A DNA stretch of 64,000 nt. Source: Ehretia macrophylla. Its lineage: Eukaryota; Streptophyta; Magnoliopsida; Boraginales; Ehretiaceae. Position numbers and translations under genes: made by a program. This document shows positions 1 to 11,571 of this stretch, in pieces (within the stretch, counting starts at the first letter, position 1; each line of letters opens with the position of its first letter). The notes below the pieces were generated by a model. The model searched no databases and had not been told where the DNA came from. It saw only the letters and a program-made list of their open reading frames with translations. The stretch is from positions 58,787,850 through 58,851,849 of the forward strand of contig CM075770.1 in NCBI GenBank assembly GCA_037974665.1, read 5' to 3'.

Positions 1-514
1 TATCTACCACATTTCTATTATCGAATCCCACGGTACCTTGGGCAAGACAACTTCGCTTCACGTGGAGGCTGGGCTAGCAAACCGAGGGCGTAGGGCTTGT
101 GACCAAGTCTCCGTCCCTCCGGTGCCCATAACTTATGATCCGTAAAGAGTTACGCGGTGCACAGCATAACGTTGCAAAGCTCTCCGAGAGCTCAACAACG
201 GGGGCAGCCAGCTTGCTTGCTATGCCCTTTTCGGAGCCCAAAATCGAACGTTTTCATCAGTTTCGGGCCACTTTTCTTTTTTAGCTCTGTTTTTCCGTCC
301 CGGATCATACGTCGTGAGCTATTAAAAGGACGACAACCTTACTCGCGGGATAATAGAGGGCCCTGCAATGCGTCGATAGCACGTCTTTGGAGGATGCTGC
401 GTTATTGAAGCAGATGGGTTGTCGTTAAGCCCATTGGGCCTTTTGAATGGGCCATCTCTCTAGGCTAGGACTGTGAATCGTTAACACATAAAGGAATTAT
501 GCCCTCAACAAGAC

Positions 515-634
515 AGGTGCGATCATACCAGCACTAATGCACCAGATCCCATCAGAACTCCGAAATTAAGCGTGCTTGGGCGAGAGTAGTACTAGAATGG
601 GTGACCCCGTGGGAAGTTCTCGTGTTGCACCCCC
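515..634 (+). rRNA. 5S ribosomal RNA gene, copy 1
   Basis: Full-length 120-nt copy. Differences from the window consensus: G1A, G30A, G51A, G82A, C95G, C104T. G51A lies in the A box and G82A in the C box. Followed by CTTTT and a run of eight T. Confidence 0.95.
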
Positions 635-1192
635 CTTTTCAATTTTTTTTGCTCCGGTTAGGGTTGCCAAGATACTTTATCTACCACATTTCTATTATCG
701 AATCCCACGGCACCTTGGGCAAGACAACTTCGCTTCACGTGGAGGCTGGGCCAGCAAATCGAGGGCGTAGGGCTTGTGACCAGGTCTCCGTCGCTCCGGT
801 GCCCATAACTTTTGATCCGTAAGGAGTTACGTATCGCACAGCATACCGTTGCAAAGCTCTCCGAGAGCTCAACGACGGGGGCAGCCAGCTTGCTTGCTGT
901 GCCCCTTTTTGGCGCCCAAAATCGAACGTTTGCATCAGTTTCGGGTCACTTTTCTTCTTTTCCTCTGTTTTTCCATCCCGGATCATACGTCGTGAGCTGT
1001 TAAAAGGACGACAACCTTACTCGCGGGATATTAGAGGGCCCTAGAATGCGTCGATATCACGTCTTGCGAGGATGCTGCGTTGTTGAAGTAGATGGGTTGT
1101 CGTTAAGCCCATTGGGCCTTTTGAATGGGCCATCTCTCTAGGCTAGGACTGTGAACCGTTAACACATAAAGGAATTGTGCCCTCAACATGAA

Positions 1193-1312
1193 GGGTGCGA
1201 TCATACCAACACTAATGCACCGGATCCCATCAGAACTCTGAAATTAAGCGTGCTTGGGGGAGAGTAGTACTAGAATGGGTGACCCCCTGAGAAGTCCTCG
1301 TGTTGTACCCCC
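1193..1312 (+). rRNA. 5S ribosomal RNA gene, copy 2
   Basis: Full length, 678 bp after copy 1. Differences: G17A, C47T, G51A, C67G, G82A, G98A, C114T. It shares G51A and G82A with copy 1, so neighbouring copies are related. Confidence 0.95.
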
Positions 1313-1867
1313 CTTTTCAATTTTTTTTGCTCCGGTTATGGTTGCCAAGATACTTTATCCACCACATTTCTATTATCAAATCCCACGGCACCTTGGGCAA
1401 GAAAACTTCGCTTCACGTGGAGGCTTGGCCAGCAAATCGAGGGCGTAGGGCTTGTGACCTGGTCTCCATCGCTCCGGTGCCCATTACTTTTGATCCGTAA
1501 GGTATTACACGGCGCACAACAAACCGTTCCAAAGCTCTCCGAGAGCTCTACGACTGGGGGGCAGCTTGCTTGCTGTACCCATTTTTGGAGCCCAAAATTG
1601 AACATTTTCATCAGTTTCGGTCCACTTTTCTTCTTTTGCCCTGTTTTTTCGTCCCGGATCGTACGTCGTGAGCTGTTAAAAGGACGACAACCTTACTCGC
1701 GGGACATATCAGAGCCCTACAATGCGTCGATATCACGTCTTGCAAGGATGCTGCGTTTTGAAGCAGATGGGTTGTTGTTAAGCCCATTGGGCCTTTTGAA
1801 TTAGCCATCTCTCTAGGCTGGGACTGTGAACAATTAACACATAAAGGAATTGTGACCTCAACATGAT

Positions 1868-1987
1868 GTGTGCGATCATACCAGCACTAATGCACCGGAT
1901 CCTATCAGAACTCCGAAGTTAAGCATGCTTGGGCGAGAGTAGTACTAGGATGGATGACCCCCTAGGGAGTCCTCGTGTTGCACCCCC
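1868..1987 (+). rRNA. 5S ribosomal RNA gene, copy 3
   Basis: Full length. Differences: G2T, C36T, G58A, G87A, G97A, A100G. The spacer after it is the one interrupted at 2197 by the 3.6-kb insertion. Confidence 0.95.
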
Positions 1988-2191
1988 CATTTCAATTTTT
2001 TTTGCTCTGGTTAGGGTTGCCAAGATACTTTTTCCACCATATTTCTATTATCTGATCCCACGGCAACTTGGGCAAAACAACTTCTCTTCACGTGGAGGCT
2101 GGGCCCGCAGACCGAGTGCGTAGGGCTTGTGTCCAGGTCTCTGTCGCTCCGGTGCCCATAACTCTTGATCCGTAAGAAGTTACGCGGCGCA

Positions 2192-2196
2192 CAGTA
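2192..2196. repeat. Target-site duplication, left copy (CAGTA)
   Basis: CAGTA here matches CAGCA at 5791-5795 in 4 of 5 positions. Joining the flanks restores the normal spacer and a gene-to-gene distance of 678 bp. Confidence 0.75.
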
Positions 2197-2885
2197 TGAG
2201 TCCCGATCTCGATTTGTGTGCGATACCTCGTTTCGTGTGCCTTGACCTAGATTTGCATGCCTTAACCTAGGTTTAAGAATTGTGTTTCGTTTTGTGTGCC
2301 ATGCATTGAATTACGTGCATTCATTTAGGGTTGCGTGCATTTACTTGGAAAACGTGCATTCGTCTCGTAGTTCGTGCCCTACCTCATAGTGCGTGCCCTA
2401 GACCTAAGAAAGCTTGCCCTCACGCTAATCAAGAAAACATCTTACACAAAGCACTAGGTCATTAATTAATCGTACAAATTCCACTAACTAATATTAAATT
2501 ACTAATTCAACCCACTAGAAGACAAAATCTCACAAAAAGCTGGACATTCCTTATTCTTTATTCCTTATTCTTTTGCACTTTCAAACATACAATTAATTAA
2601 TGCTCAAAAGATGACAAAAAATCAGATTTCTACATGCCTTGGCCGACCACTTGTTGGGCTTTCTAATTGCTTTGCTTAATTCAATTTAATTCCTAGACAA
2701 TCTATGACAATTCTATGACACAAATGCATAAAAAATTAGCTCAAACCCTCCCCAAAGCCCCACCAATCACGACATATGTTCCTTGCCCATGCTAAACACT
2801 TCAAATGATGCATCTTGAAGACACAAAAGTCTGAATTGCAAATCTCAAGGCCGACACATGCTTCAACAATTGCAAGGTTTTCATT

Positions 2886-2950
2886 TTTTCTTCATTTCTC
2901 TCATTTCCTCACATTTCTCTCTCTCCCTCTCATTCTTCTCTCTCTCTCTC
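2886..2950. repeat. CT-rich microsatellite tract
   Basis: Nearly pure pyrimidine stretch with runs of CT/TC inside the solo-LTR-like element. Such tracts are common near transcription starts in plant LTRs, but no function is shown here. Confidence 0.7.
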
Positions 2951-3490
2951 GGCCCTAGCTGAATATTGTATACTCCTAGCTTATCTTCATCACTTCATGG
3001 TTCATCAAGGCAAGCAAGAGGGTAGAGAACTTGACTATGCAAGCTAGGTTGCAAGAATCACACATGCAAGCTCTTTGAACAACCATTTCGGTTTAGATGA
3101 GTTTGGTAGCTTCCATTTCTTTTCTTCTTGTTCTAACCACATGCACCTACTAAGAACTTGGTTACTAAGCTAGGAAACTAGAGAAAAATCGAGTGGTGTC
3201 TCGGCTAAGCAAGGAAAAGAGTCAACCTTGTGCTTCATCAAAGTCTTGTGCTTCTTCTTGTTGTTTTGCTAAGGTGAGGGCTAAAACTTCTTGAAAATAT
3301 TTCAAAAACCCACATGCATGCTCTTAAATGTCTATCTTTTCTTCTGTACTTGAGATATATGTGTGTTCATAAGCTTTTATAACCATGCATGGCAAGATTT
3401 TGGCTTGAAGGTGATGATAGATGAAATCGGGTTTGTGACAGCTTTCTGTCTTGTTGGTGCGAGGTGATTTTGGCTAGGCAAATGATATTG

Positions 3491-3840
3491 AAAATGCGTG
3501 AAAATTGGTAGGTAACTAGGTTTTCCAGTTATGAACATTTTTCCCTGAAATGGGTCAAAGCTAATTTTGAAGCTAAGGTCCTCAAAATGGCAAATCATTG
3601 AAATGTGTCCAAATCTGGAAAGTCTGGAAAAATGAAGCAGGTTTTGGCAAATTCACTGACCTTGTAGAACGAACCAGTTTTGAGTTAGTAAATTACATCC
3701 AAAATGCATGAAATTTGGTGTGTTACTAGGTTTTTCAGTTGTGGACATTTTTGTTAGAAATGGACGAATTCTAAATCTGACCCTAAGGACCTCAAAAATG
3801 ACAAGTATTGAAATGTGTGCAAATCTGGACAGTTTTGTGC
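3491..3840 (+). repeat. Degenerate direct repeat, ~210-bp period
   Basis: Two diverged copies lie 210 bp apart. The first starts near 3491 (AAAATGCGTGAAAATTGGT) and the second near 3701 (AAAATGCATGAAATTTGGT). Both continue through ACTAGGTTTT, a GAACATTTTT or GGACATTTTT block, CTCAAAA and ATTGAAATGTGT. It is an old tandem duplication inside the LTR. Confidence 0.75.
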
Positions 3841-4704
3841 AATCCCACTGTTTTGGCTATAACTATTGAACCCGAACTCCAAATGATGCGAGGTTTGTTT
3901 CTGAATGTAGTTCACTTCTTAAGATTTAATTTGACATCTTATTCACTGGAATTGGAGATTGTTTGCTTGTCTTAATGATTGTGAGAAAACAGCCCATTGC
4001 AGTGAGGGTTCACTTAGTGATATGCTTAGAAAAATTATTGTAGCTTTTCTTGTTGTATTAAATGCTTGGGATTGTGGCATTGGGATGTTGTGTGGACTGT
4101 TTCAAATACTTGAGGGTGTTTGAATTAATCGATGCATAGCTTGAGACTGATTTTGGAGTTGACTTGGGGCTTAATCGCACGGGTAAGCACAAAATGGAAA
4201 CCCTAGTTACTAGGTATATTCACTAAGTGTTGATCCTATGAATATCGTGTTTAATTATATGTTTAGTACGCTGCCCGTAGTTTCCATTGTAGCCCTAAAT
4301 GCGATCTTGATGATTACATGTTGATAAGTAGGCCTTTCTTGCACCCGAACCCACGTAGATGTCGTTGCATGTTGAATAATCTTATTATTTGATTACGTGA
4401 ACTTTGAAATGAGTTATATGACTTGATTTATGTGTGTTACATGGCTGCCCGTTTAATGTTCATATAACTCCATGTGCCTTTCAAGTGAAATTACTTGTCT
4501 TATCGTGCCTCGCTTGTTTACTTGTCAATGTGTAATCTTATGACTGCTCGGAGGCAACCTACTTTGTTGTCCTCCTAATGTGATATATTAAATGTCATAA
4601 ATGTGCATTGCATGTAAGGTTGCAACCTTTCATTCTGGCGTGGTAGCGTTCACGCACACCGAGCGGCATCGGGCTTGCCGGTGCAACCGTGACTACCATT
4701 GTCT

Positions 4705-4780
4705 AATTCCCTCTCTCGCTTGGCGGCTAGACTTCCTCGGAGAGTTGGGTCGTAGGATTTTGGGGTACATCCGGAGTAAT
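4705..4780 (+). promoter_or_regulatory. LTR module 1 (conserved block)
   Basis: Contains TCTCGCTTGG, then GAGTTGGGTCGTAGGATT, then TCCGGAGTA. The same order of blocks, more diverged, is seen on the minus strand of all four LTRs of the nested elements (13240-13313, 16675-16750, 20823-20898, 24358-24433). Its conservation between two LTR families suggests a functional LTR region; its role is unknown. Confidence 0.5.
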
Positions 4781-5054
4781 CCCACTTGGCGTGATAAGAG
4801 AATGATTTGAAGTCGGCCGCAACAACTGATACTGGAAATGAACTGAGAGCAAAAGCTCACCGTATCCCTTTCACTATGTGTTTAAGTACTCTCGCTTGGT
4901 TCCAAGAGGACCTCGGGGAGGAAAGACGGATAATTGTGTTCCTTTACCTTTATATTATTATTATGTACTTATTTGTGATATATTTATGCTTGCAAAAAGG
5001 GTTTTCATAAGTTGAACTGGAAAATGAGTCTCAGAACCTATTTCTCGTTCCTCC

Positions 5055-5100
5055 TCGCTGAGTTCATAAGGACTCACCCTCTTTTATCATCTCAGGTAAA
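5055..5100 (+). promoter_or_regulatory. LTR module 2 (conserved block)
   Basis: CGCTGAGT, GACTCACCCTC and CATCTCAGGTAAAG occur in this order. The reverse strand of 12931-12982 carries a matching CTGAGTATAC, ACTCACTCC, TCATCACC and TTTCAGGAAA series, as do the other nested LTRs. Confidence 0.45.
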
Positions 5101-5790
5101 GAAGACCAAGAAAAGGTACCCGAGGACGACGTGCCTAATGATGATTCCTTAGAATGATTGCCTGTCCTTTGTGCTTTGCTTGATTATGTCCATTTGTGAA
5201 CACTATGCTACTTGAAGACTATTTCTTTTCATGTTGCTTGATGTTTGTAATGTAAAAGACCCCCGTTGTAATGTAGGGTCTAATTTTGGTTTGTATTGAT
5301 AATATACTAGACAGACACTATTATGGTCATTTTGCTATTATTACTGGCTAGTATCTATCATAGGATTATGAAGTATCAGGTAAGGACTAAGTAAAATGAA
5401 CCTATCCAATCTTATGCAGGTACTCACTATTAAGCTAAGATCAACAGATACTTTTGTAACGAGGATTAATAAACAAACGAGACATAGCATCATGCTAGGT
5501 TATTAATCAAACGAGACTTCAAGTTAATTAGTAGGCGTTTCAATTGATGATAAATAGAAATCTTAGTTGGAAATGAATTTGAGACTGTAAATTTTGAGGT
5601 GTTTAGAGAATTAGGTCAAACTAAGGAGCCTAATTACAGTCGTTATGCTGCCGGTTTTCCAGAGAAATTATGGAGTTTAGGCTAAAACGTTAAGTTTTAA
5701 ACCTTCATGAACAGTTAAGTACGAGATAGACTTGAATGTTTAGATCAAACTCTAGTCTAACCTTTATAGGCAGAGTTGGGGCGTGACACA

Positions 5791-5795
5791 CAGCA
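5791..5795. repeat. Target-site duplication, right copy (CAGCA)
   Basis: Matches CAGTA at 2192-2196 except for one C/T transition. It is followed directly by the expected spacer sequence TACCGTTTCAAAG. Confidence 0.75.
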
Positions 5796-6144
5796 TACCG
5801 TTTCAAAGATCTCCGAGAGCTCTACGATGGGGGCAGTTAGCTTGCTCGTTGTGCCTATTGTTGGAGCACAAAATCGAACGTTTTCATTAGTTTCGGGCCA
5901 CTTTTCTTCTTTAGCTCTGTTTTTTCGTCCCGGATCGTATGTCGTGAGCTGTTAAAAGAACGATAATCTTATTCGCGGGACATTAGAGGGCCCTAAAACG
6001 CGTCGATATCACGTCTTACGACGATGCTGCGTTGTTGAAGTGGATGGGTTGTCATTAAGCCCATTGGGCCTTTTGAATGGGCCATCTCTCTAGGCTGGGA
6101 CTGTGAACCGTTAACACATAATGGAATTGTGCCCTTAACATGAT

Positions 6145-6264
6145 GGGTGCGATCAAACCGGCACTAATGCAACGGATCCCATTAGAACTCCGAAGTTAAG
6201 CGTGCTTAGGCGAGAGTAGTACTAGGGCGGGTGACCCCGTGGGAAGCCCTCGTGTTGCTCTCCC
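6145..6264 (+). rRNA. 5S ribosomal RNA gene, copy 4
   Basis: Full length but diverged. Differences: T12A, A16G, C28A, C39T, G64A, A83G, T84C, C95G, T103C, A115T, C117T. Two changes (83, 84) fall in the C box, so activity is doubtful. Confidence 0.93.
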
Positions 6265-6822
6265 CTTTTCAATTTTTTTTGCTCCGGTTAGGGTTACCAA
6301 GATACTTTATCCACCACATTTCTATTATCGAATCCCACAGTACCTTGGGAAAGACAACTTCGCTTCACGTGGAGGTTGGGCCAGCAAACCGAGGGCGTAG
6401 GGCTTGTGACCAGGTCTCCGTCACTCCGGTGCCCATAACTTTTGATCAGCAAGGAGTTACGCGGCGCAAAGCATACCGTTGCAAAGCTCTCCGAGAGCTC
6501 TACGACAAGGGAAGGTTGCTTGCTCGCTTTGCCCATTGTTGGAGCCCAAAATCGAACGTTTTCATCAGTTTCTGGCCACTTTTCTACTTTTGCTCTGTTT
6601 TTTTGTCCTGGATCGTATGTCATGAGCTATTAAAAGGATGACAACCTTATTCGCGGGACATTAGAGGGCCCTTAAACGCGTCGATATCACGTATTGCGAG
6701 GATGTTGCATTGTTGAAGCGGATGGGTTGTCGTTAAGCCCATTGGGCCTTTTGAATGGGCCATCTCTCTAGGCTGGGACAGTGAACCGTTAACACATAAA
6801 GAAATTGTGCCCTCAACATGAC

Positions 6823-6942
6823 GGGTGCGATCATACCAGTACCAATGCACCGGATCCCATCAGAACTCCGAAGTTAAGCATGCTTGGGCGAGAGTAGTAC
6901 TAGGATGGGTGAACCCCTGGGAAGTCCTCGTGTTGTACCCCC
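6823..6942 (+). rRNA. 5S ribosomal RNA gene, copy 5
   Basis: Full length. Differences: C18T, T21C, G58A, C91A, C114T. Confidence 0.95.
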
Positions 6943-7501
6943 CTTTTCAATTTTTTTTGCTCCGGTTAGGGTTGCCAAGATACTTTATCCACCACATTTC
7001 TATTATCGAATCCCACGGCACCTTGGGCAAGACAACTTCGCTTCACGTGGAGGCTAGGCTAGCAAACCGAGGGCGTAGGGCTTGTGACCAGGTCTCCGTC
7101 GCTCCGGTGCCCATAACTTTGGATCCGTAGGGAGTTACGCGGCACACAGCATACTATTGCAAAACTCTCCAAGAGCTCTACGACGAGGGTAGTTAGCTTG
7201 CTTGCTCTGCCCATTTTTGGAGCCCAAAATCGAACGTTTTTATCAGTTTCGGGCCACTTTTTCTTCTTTTGCTCTATTTTTCTATTTCGGATTGTACGTC
7301 ATGAGCTATTAAAAGGACGACAACCTTATTCGCGGGACACTAGAGGGCCCTAAAACACGTCAATATCACGTCTTGCAAGGATGCTACGTTATTGAAGCGG
7401 ATGGGTTGTCGTTAAGCCCATTGGGCCTTCTGAATAGGCCATCTCTCTGGGTTGGGACTGTGAACCATCAACACATAAGGGAATTGTGCCCTCAACATGA
7501 C

Positions 7502-7621
7502 TGGTGCAATCATACCAGCACTAATGCACCGGATCCCTTTAGAACTCCGAAGTTAAGCGTGCTTGGGCGTAACTAGTACTCGGATGGCTGATCCTTTGGT
7601 AAGTCCTCGTGTTGCACCCCC
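7502..7621 (+). pseudogene. 5S rRNA pseudogene, copy 6 (decayed promoter)
   Basis: Full length in size, but it carries G1T, G7A, A37T, C39T, A69T, G70A, G72C, A80C, G87C, C91T, C94T, C95T and G99T. Nine of the 13 changes lie between nt 69 and 99 and damage the intermediate element and C box. It is probably not transcribed by RNA polymerase III. Confidence 0.85.
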
Positions 7622-8182
7622 CTTTTCAATTCCTTTTTTTTGGTCCGGTTAGGGTTGCCAAAATACTTTATCCACCACATTTCTATTATCAAATCCCACG
7701 GCACCTTGAGCAAAACAACTTCGCTTCACGTGGAGGCTGGGCCAGTAAACCGAGGGCGTAGGGCTTGTGACCAAGTCTCCGTCGCTCCGGTGCCCATAAC
7801 TTTTGATCCGTAAGTAGTTACGCGGCACACAGCATACCGTTGCAAAACTCTCCGAGAGCTCTACGACGGGGGCAGTCAGCTTGCTCATTGTGCCCATTTT
7901 TGGAGCCCAAAATTGAATGTTTTAATCAGTTTCGGGACACTTTTCTTCTTTAGCTCTGTTTTTCCATCCCGGATCGTACGTCGTGAGCTATTAAAAGGAC
8001 AACAACCTTATTCATGGGAAATAGAGTGCCCTAAAACGCGTCCATATCACGTCTTGCGAGGATGTTGCGTTGTTGAAGCAGATGGGTTGTCGTTTAGCCC
8101 ATTTGGCCTTCTGAATGGGCCATCTCTCTAGGCTGGGACTGTGAACCGTTAACACATAAAGGAATTGTGCCCTTAACATGAC

Positions 8183-8302
8183 GAGTGCGATCATACCAGC
8201 ACTAATGCACCAGATCCCATCAGAACTCCGAAGTTAAGCGTGCTAGGGCGAGAGTAGTACTACGATGGCTGACCTCCTGGGAAGTCCTCGGGTTGCACCG
8301 CC
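8183..8302 (+). rRNA. 5S ribosomal RNA gene, copy 7
   Basis: Full length. Differences: G2A, G30A, T63A, G81C, G87C, C93T, T109G, C118G. It is one of only two copies with the canonical T at nt 93, but G81C and G87C alter the C box. Confidence 0.94.
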
Positions 8303-8861
8303 CTTTTGAATTTTTTTTCGCTCCGGTTAGGGTTGCCAAGATACTTTATCCACCACATTTCTATTATCGAATCCCACGGCACCTTGGGCAAGACAACTTC
8401 GCTTAACGTGGAGGGTGAGCCGGCAAACGGAGGGCGTAGGGCTTGTGACCAGGTCTCCGTCGCTCTAGTGCCCAAAACTTTTGATCCGTAAGGAGTTACG
8501 CGGCGCACAGCATACCGTTGCAAAGCTCTCTGAGAGCTCTACGACGGGGGCAGCCAACTTGCTCGCTGTGCCCCTTTTTGGAGCCCAAAATCAAACGTTT
8601 TCATCAGTTTTGGGCTACTTTTCTTGTTTTGCTCTATTTTTTCATCACGGATCGTACGTCCTGAGCTGTTAAAAGGACGACAACCTTCCTCGCGGGACAT
8701 TAGAGGGCCCTACAATGCGTTGATATCATGTCTTGCGTGGATGCTGCGTTGTTGAAGCGGATTGTTTGTCGTTAAGCCTATTGGGCCTTTTGAATGGGCC
8801 ATCTCTCTAGGCTGGGATTGTGAACCGTTAACACATAAAGGAATTGTGCCCTCAACATGAC

Positions 8862-8981
8862 GGGTGCGATCATACCAGCACTAATGCACCGGATCCCATC
8901 AGAACTCCGAAGTTAAGCGTGCTTGGGCGAGAGTAGTACTAGAATGGGTGACCCCCTGGGAAGTCCTCGTGTTGCACCCCC
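8862..8981 (+). rRNA. 5S ribosomal RNA gene, copy 8 (near consensus)
   Basis: Only G82A differs from the window consensus, so it is among the best-preserved copies. Upstream it keeps CATAAAG at 8834-8840 (-28 to -22), GC at 8848-8849 and C at -1. TTTT at 8983-8986 can terminate transcription. It is a good candidate for an active gene. Confidence 0.97.
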
Positions 8982-9538
8982 CTTTTGAATTTGTTTTGCT
9001 CTGGTTAGGGTTGCCAAGATACTTTATCCACTACATTTCTATTATCGAATCCCACGGTACCTTGGGCAAGACAACTTCGCTTCACGTGGAGGATGGGCAA
9101 GCAAACCAAGGGCGTAGGGCTTGTGTCCAACTCTCCGTCACTCCGGTGCCCATAACGTTTGATCCGTAAGGAGTTACGAAGCACACAGTATACCGTTGCA
9201 AAACTCTCCGAGAGCTCTACGACGGGGGCAGTTAGCTTGCTCGCTGTGCCCTTTTTGGAGCCCAAAATCAAACGTTTTCATCAGTTTCGGGCCACTTTTA
9301 TTCTTTTGCTCTATTTTTTTGACCCGGATCGTAAGTCGTGAGATGTTAAAAGGACGACAACCTTATTCGCGGGACATTAGAGGGCCCTAAAAGGTGTCGA
9401 TATCACGTCCTGCGAGGATGCTACGTTGTTGAAGTGGATGGGTTGTCGTTAAGCCCATTGGGCCCTTTGAATGGGTCATCTCTTTAGGATGGGACTGTGA
9501 ACCGTTAACACATAAAAGAATTGTGCCCTCAACATGAC

Positions 9539-9658
9539 GGGTGCGATCATACCAACACTAATGCACCAAATCCCATCAGAACTCCGAAGTTAAGCATGCT
9601 TGGGCGAGAGTAGTACTAGGATGGGTGACCCCCTGTAAAGTCCTCTTGTTGCATCCCC
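9539..9658 (+). rRNA. 5S ribosomal RNA gene, copy 9
   Basis: Full length. Differences: G17A, G30A, G31A, G58A, G98T, G99A, G108T, C116T. Confidence 0.95.
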
Positions 9659-10216
9659 CTTTTCAATTTTTTTTGCTCCGGTTAGGGTTGTCAAGATACT
9701 TTATCCATCACATTTCTGTTATCAAATCCCACGGCACCTTGGGCTAGACAACTTCGCTTCACGTGGAGGCTGGGCCAGCAAACCGAGGGCATAGGGCATG
9801 TGGCCAAGTCTCCATCGCTCCAGTGCCCATAACTTTTTATCCGTAAGGAGTTACGGGGCACACAACATACCGTTGCAAAGCTCTCCGGGAGCTCTACGAT
9901 GGGGACAGTTAGCTTGCTCGCTGTGCCTATTTTTGGAGCCGAAAATTGAACGTTTTCATCAGTTTCGGGCCACTTTTCTTCTTTTGCTTTGTTTTTCCAT
10001 CCCAGATCGTACGTCGTGAACTGTTAAAAGGACGACAACCTTATTCGAGGGACATTAGTGGGCCCTACAACGCGTCGATATCACGTCTTGCGAGGATGCT
10101 GTGTTGTTGAAGCGGATGGGTTGTCGTTAAGCCCATTGGGCCTTTTGAATGGGCCATCTCTCTTGGCTGGGACTGTGAACCGTTAACACATAAAGGAATT
10201 GTGCCCTCAACTTGAC

Positions 10217-10336
10217 GGGTGCGATCATACCAGCTCTAATGCACCAGATCCCATCAGAACTCCGAAGTTAAGCATGCTAGGGCGAGAGTAGTACTAGGAT
10301 GGGTGACCCCCTGGGAATTCCTCGTGTTGCACCCCC
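10217..10336 (+). rRNA. 5S ribosomal RNA gene, copy 10
   Basis: Full length. Differences: A19T, G30A, G58A, T63A, G102T. Confidence 0.95.
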
Positions 10337-10893
10337 CTTTTGAATTTTTTTTGCTCCGGTTAGGGTTGCCAAGATACTTTATCCACCACATTTCTATTAT
10401 CGAATCTCACGGCACCTTGGGCAAGACAACTTCGCTTCATGTGGAGGCTGGGCCGGCAAACCGAGGGCGTAGGGCTTGTGACCAAGTCTCCGTCGCTCCG
10501 GTGCCCATAACTTTTGATCCATAAGGAATTATGCGGTGCACATCATACCGTTGCAAAGCTCTCCGAGAGCTCTACGAGGGGGGCAACTAGCTTGCTCACT
10601 TTGCCATTTTTGGAGCCTAAAATTGAACATTTTCATCAGTTTTGCGCCTCTTTTCTGTTTTTCCTCTATTTTTCCGTCCCGTATCGTACGTCGTGAGCTG
10701 TTAAAAGGGCGACAACCTTACTCGCGGGACATTAGAGGGCCCTACAACGCGTCGATATGAAGTCTTGCGTGGATGCTGCATTGTTGAAGCAGATGGGTTG
10801 TCGTTAAGCCCATTGGGCTTTTTGAATGGGCCATCTCTCTAGGCTGGGACTGTGAACCGTTAACACATAAAGGAATTGTGCCCTCAACAAGAC

Positions 10894-11013
10894 GATTGCA
10901 GTCATACTAGCACTAATGCCCCGGATCCCATCTGAACTCTGAAGTTAAGCGTGCTTGGGCGAGAGTAGTACTAGAATGGGTGACGCCTTGGGAAGTCCTC
11001 GTGTTGCACCCCT
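10894..11013 (+). rRNA. 5S ribosomal RNA gene, copy 11 (diverged)
   Basis: Full length, with G2A, G3T, G7A, A8G, C15T, A27C, A40T, C47T, G82A, C92G, C95T and C120T. The changed 5' end should weaken helix I pairing with the 3' end, so the RNA may be unstable even if made. Confidence 0.92.
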
Positions 11014-11571
11014 TTTTTCAATTTTTTTGGCTCCGGTTAGGGTTTCCATGATACTTTATCCACCACATTTCTATTATCGAATCCCACGGCACCTTGGGCA
11101 AGACAAGTTCGCTTCACGTGGAGGCTGGGCTAGTAAACCGAGGGCGTAGGGCTTGTGACCAGGTCTATGTCGCTCCGGTGCCCATAACTTTTGATTCGTA
11201 AGGATTTATGCGGTGCACAACATGCCGTTGCAAAACTTTCCGAGAGCTCTACGACGGGGGCAGTTAGCTTGCTCGCTGTGCCCATTTTTGTAGCCCAAAA
11301 TCGAACATTTTTCATTAGTTTCGGGCCACTTTTCTTCTTTTACACTTTTTCTCCGTCCCGAATCGTACGTCGTGAGCCGTTAAAAGGACGACAACCTTAT
11401 TCGCTGGACATTAGAGGGCCCTAAATTGCATCGATATCACGTCTTACGAGGATGCTACGTTGTTCAAGCGGATGGGCTATCGTTAAGGTAATGGGCCTTC
11501 TTAATGGGCCATCTCTCTAGGCTGGGACTGTGAACCGTTAACACATAAAGGAATTGTGCCCTCAACATGAC

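Larger units (their letters stand above)
1..2196 (+). repeat. 5S rDNA tandem array, block I
   Basis: The block holds the tail of one spacer and three complete units (gene starts 515, 1193, 1868; steps 678 and 675). Consensus numbering used in this annotation: nt 1 is the first G of GGGTGCGATC and nt 120 is the last C of TTGCACCCCC. Each ~558-bp spacer holds, in order: T-rich terminator, a TTAGGGTT motif, a GC-richer stretch around CACGTGGAGG, a hairpin-forming AGCTCTCCGAGAGCT, a T-rich stretch, three TGGGCC/T motifs, and the gene-proximal promoter. The spacers hold no gene. The block ends at the insertion point of the solo-LTR-like element. Confidence 0.97.
2197..5790 (+). mobile_element. Solo-LTR-like insertion in a 5S spacer
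   Basis: A 3,594-bp stretch unlike the array interrupts the spacer after copy 3. It begins TGAGTC and ends GACACA, so its ends are TG...CA with a short imperfect inverted repeat. It is flanked by CAGTA/CAGCA, and removing it with one flank gives a 678-bp unit. I see no second LTR, primer-binding site, polypurine tract or long reading frame, which fits a solo LTR left by recombination between the two LTRs of a larger element. Its last bases (GGGGCGTGACA) and two internal modules resemble the minus-strand LTRs of the 12.3-26.2 kb nest, which suggests + orientation and a Ty3/gypsy-type origin. A non-coding element of another class is the alternative. Confidence 0.7.

Noticed and set aside
4601-5010. 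Possible small genes at 4601-4810 and 4807-5010 in the solo-LTR-like element
   Set aside because: Short frames in the GC-richer LTR module; the shared module aligns as DNA with the other LTRs, not as protein.
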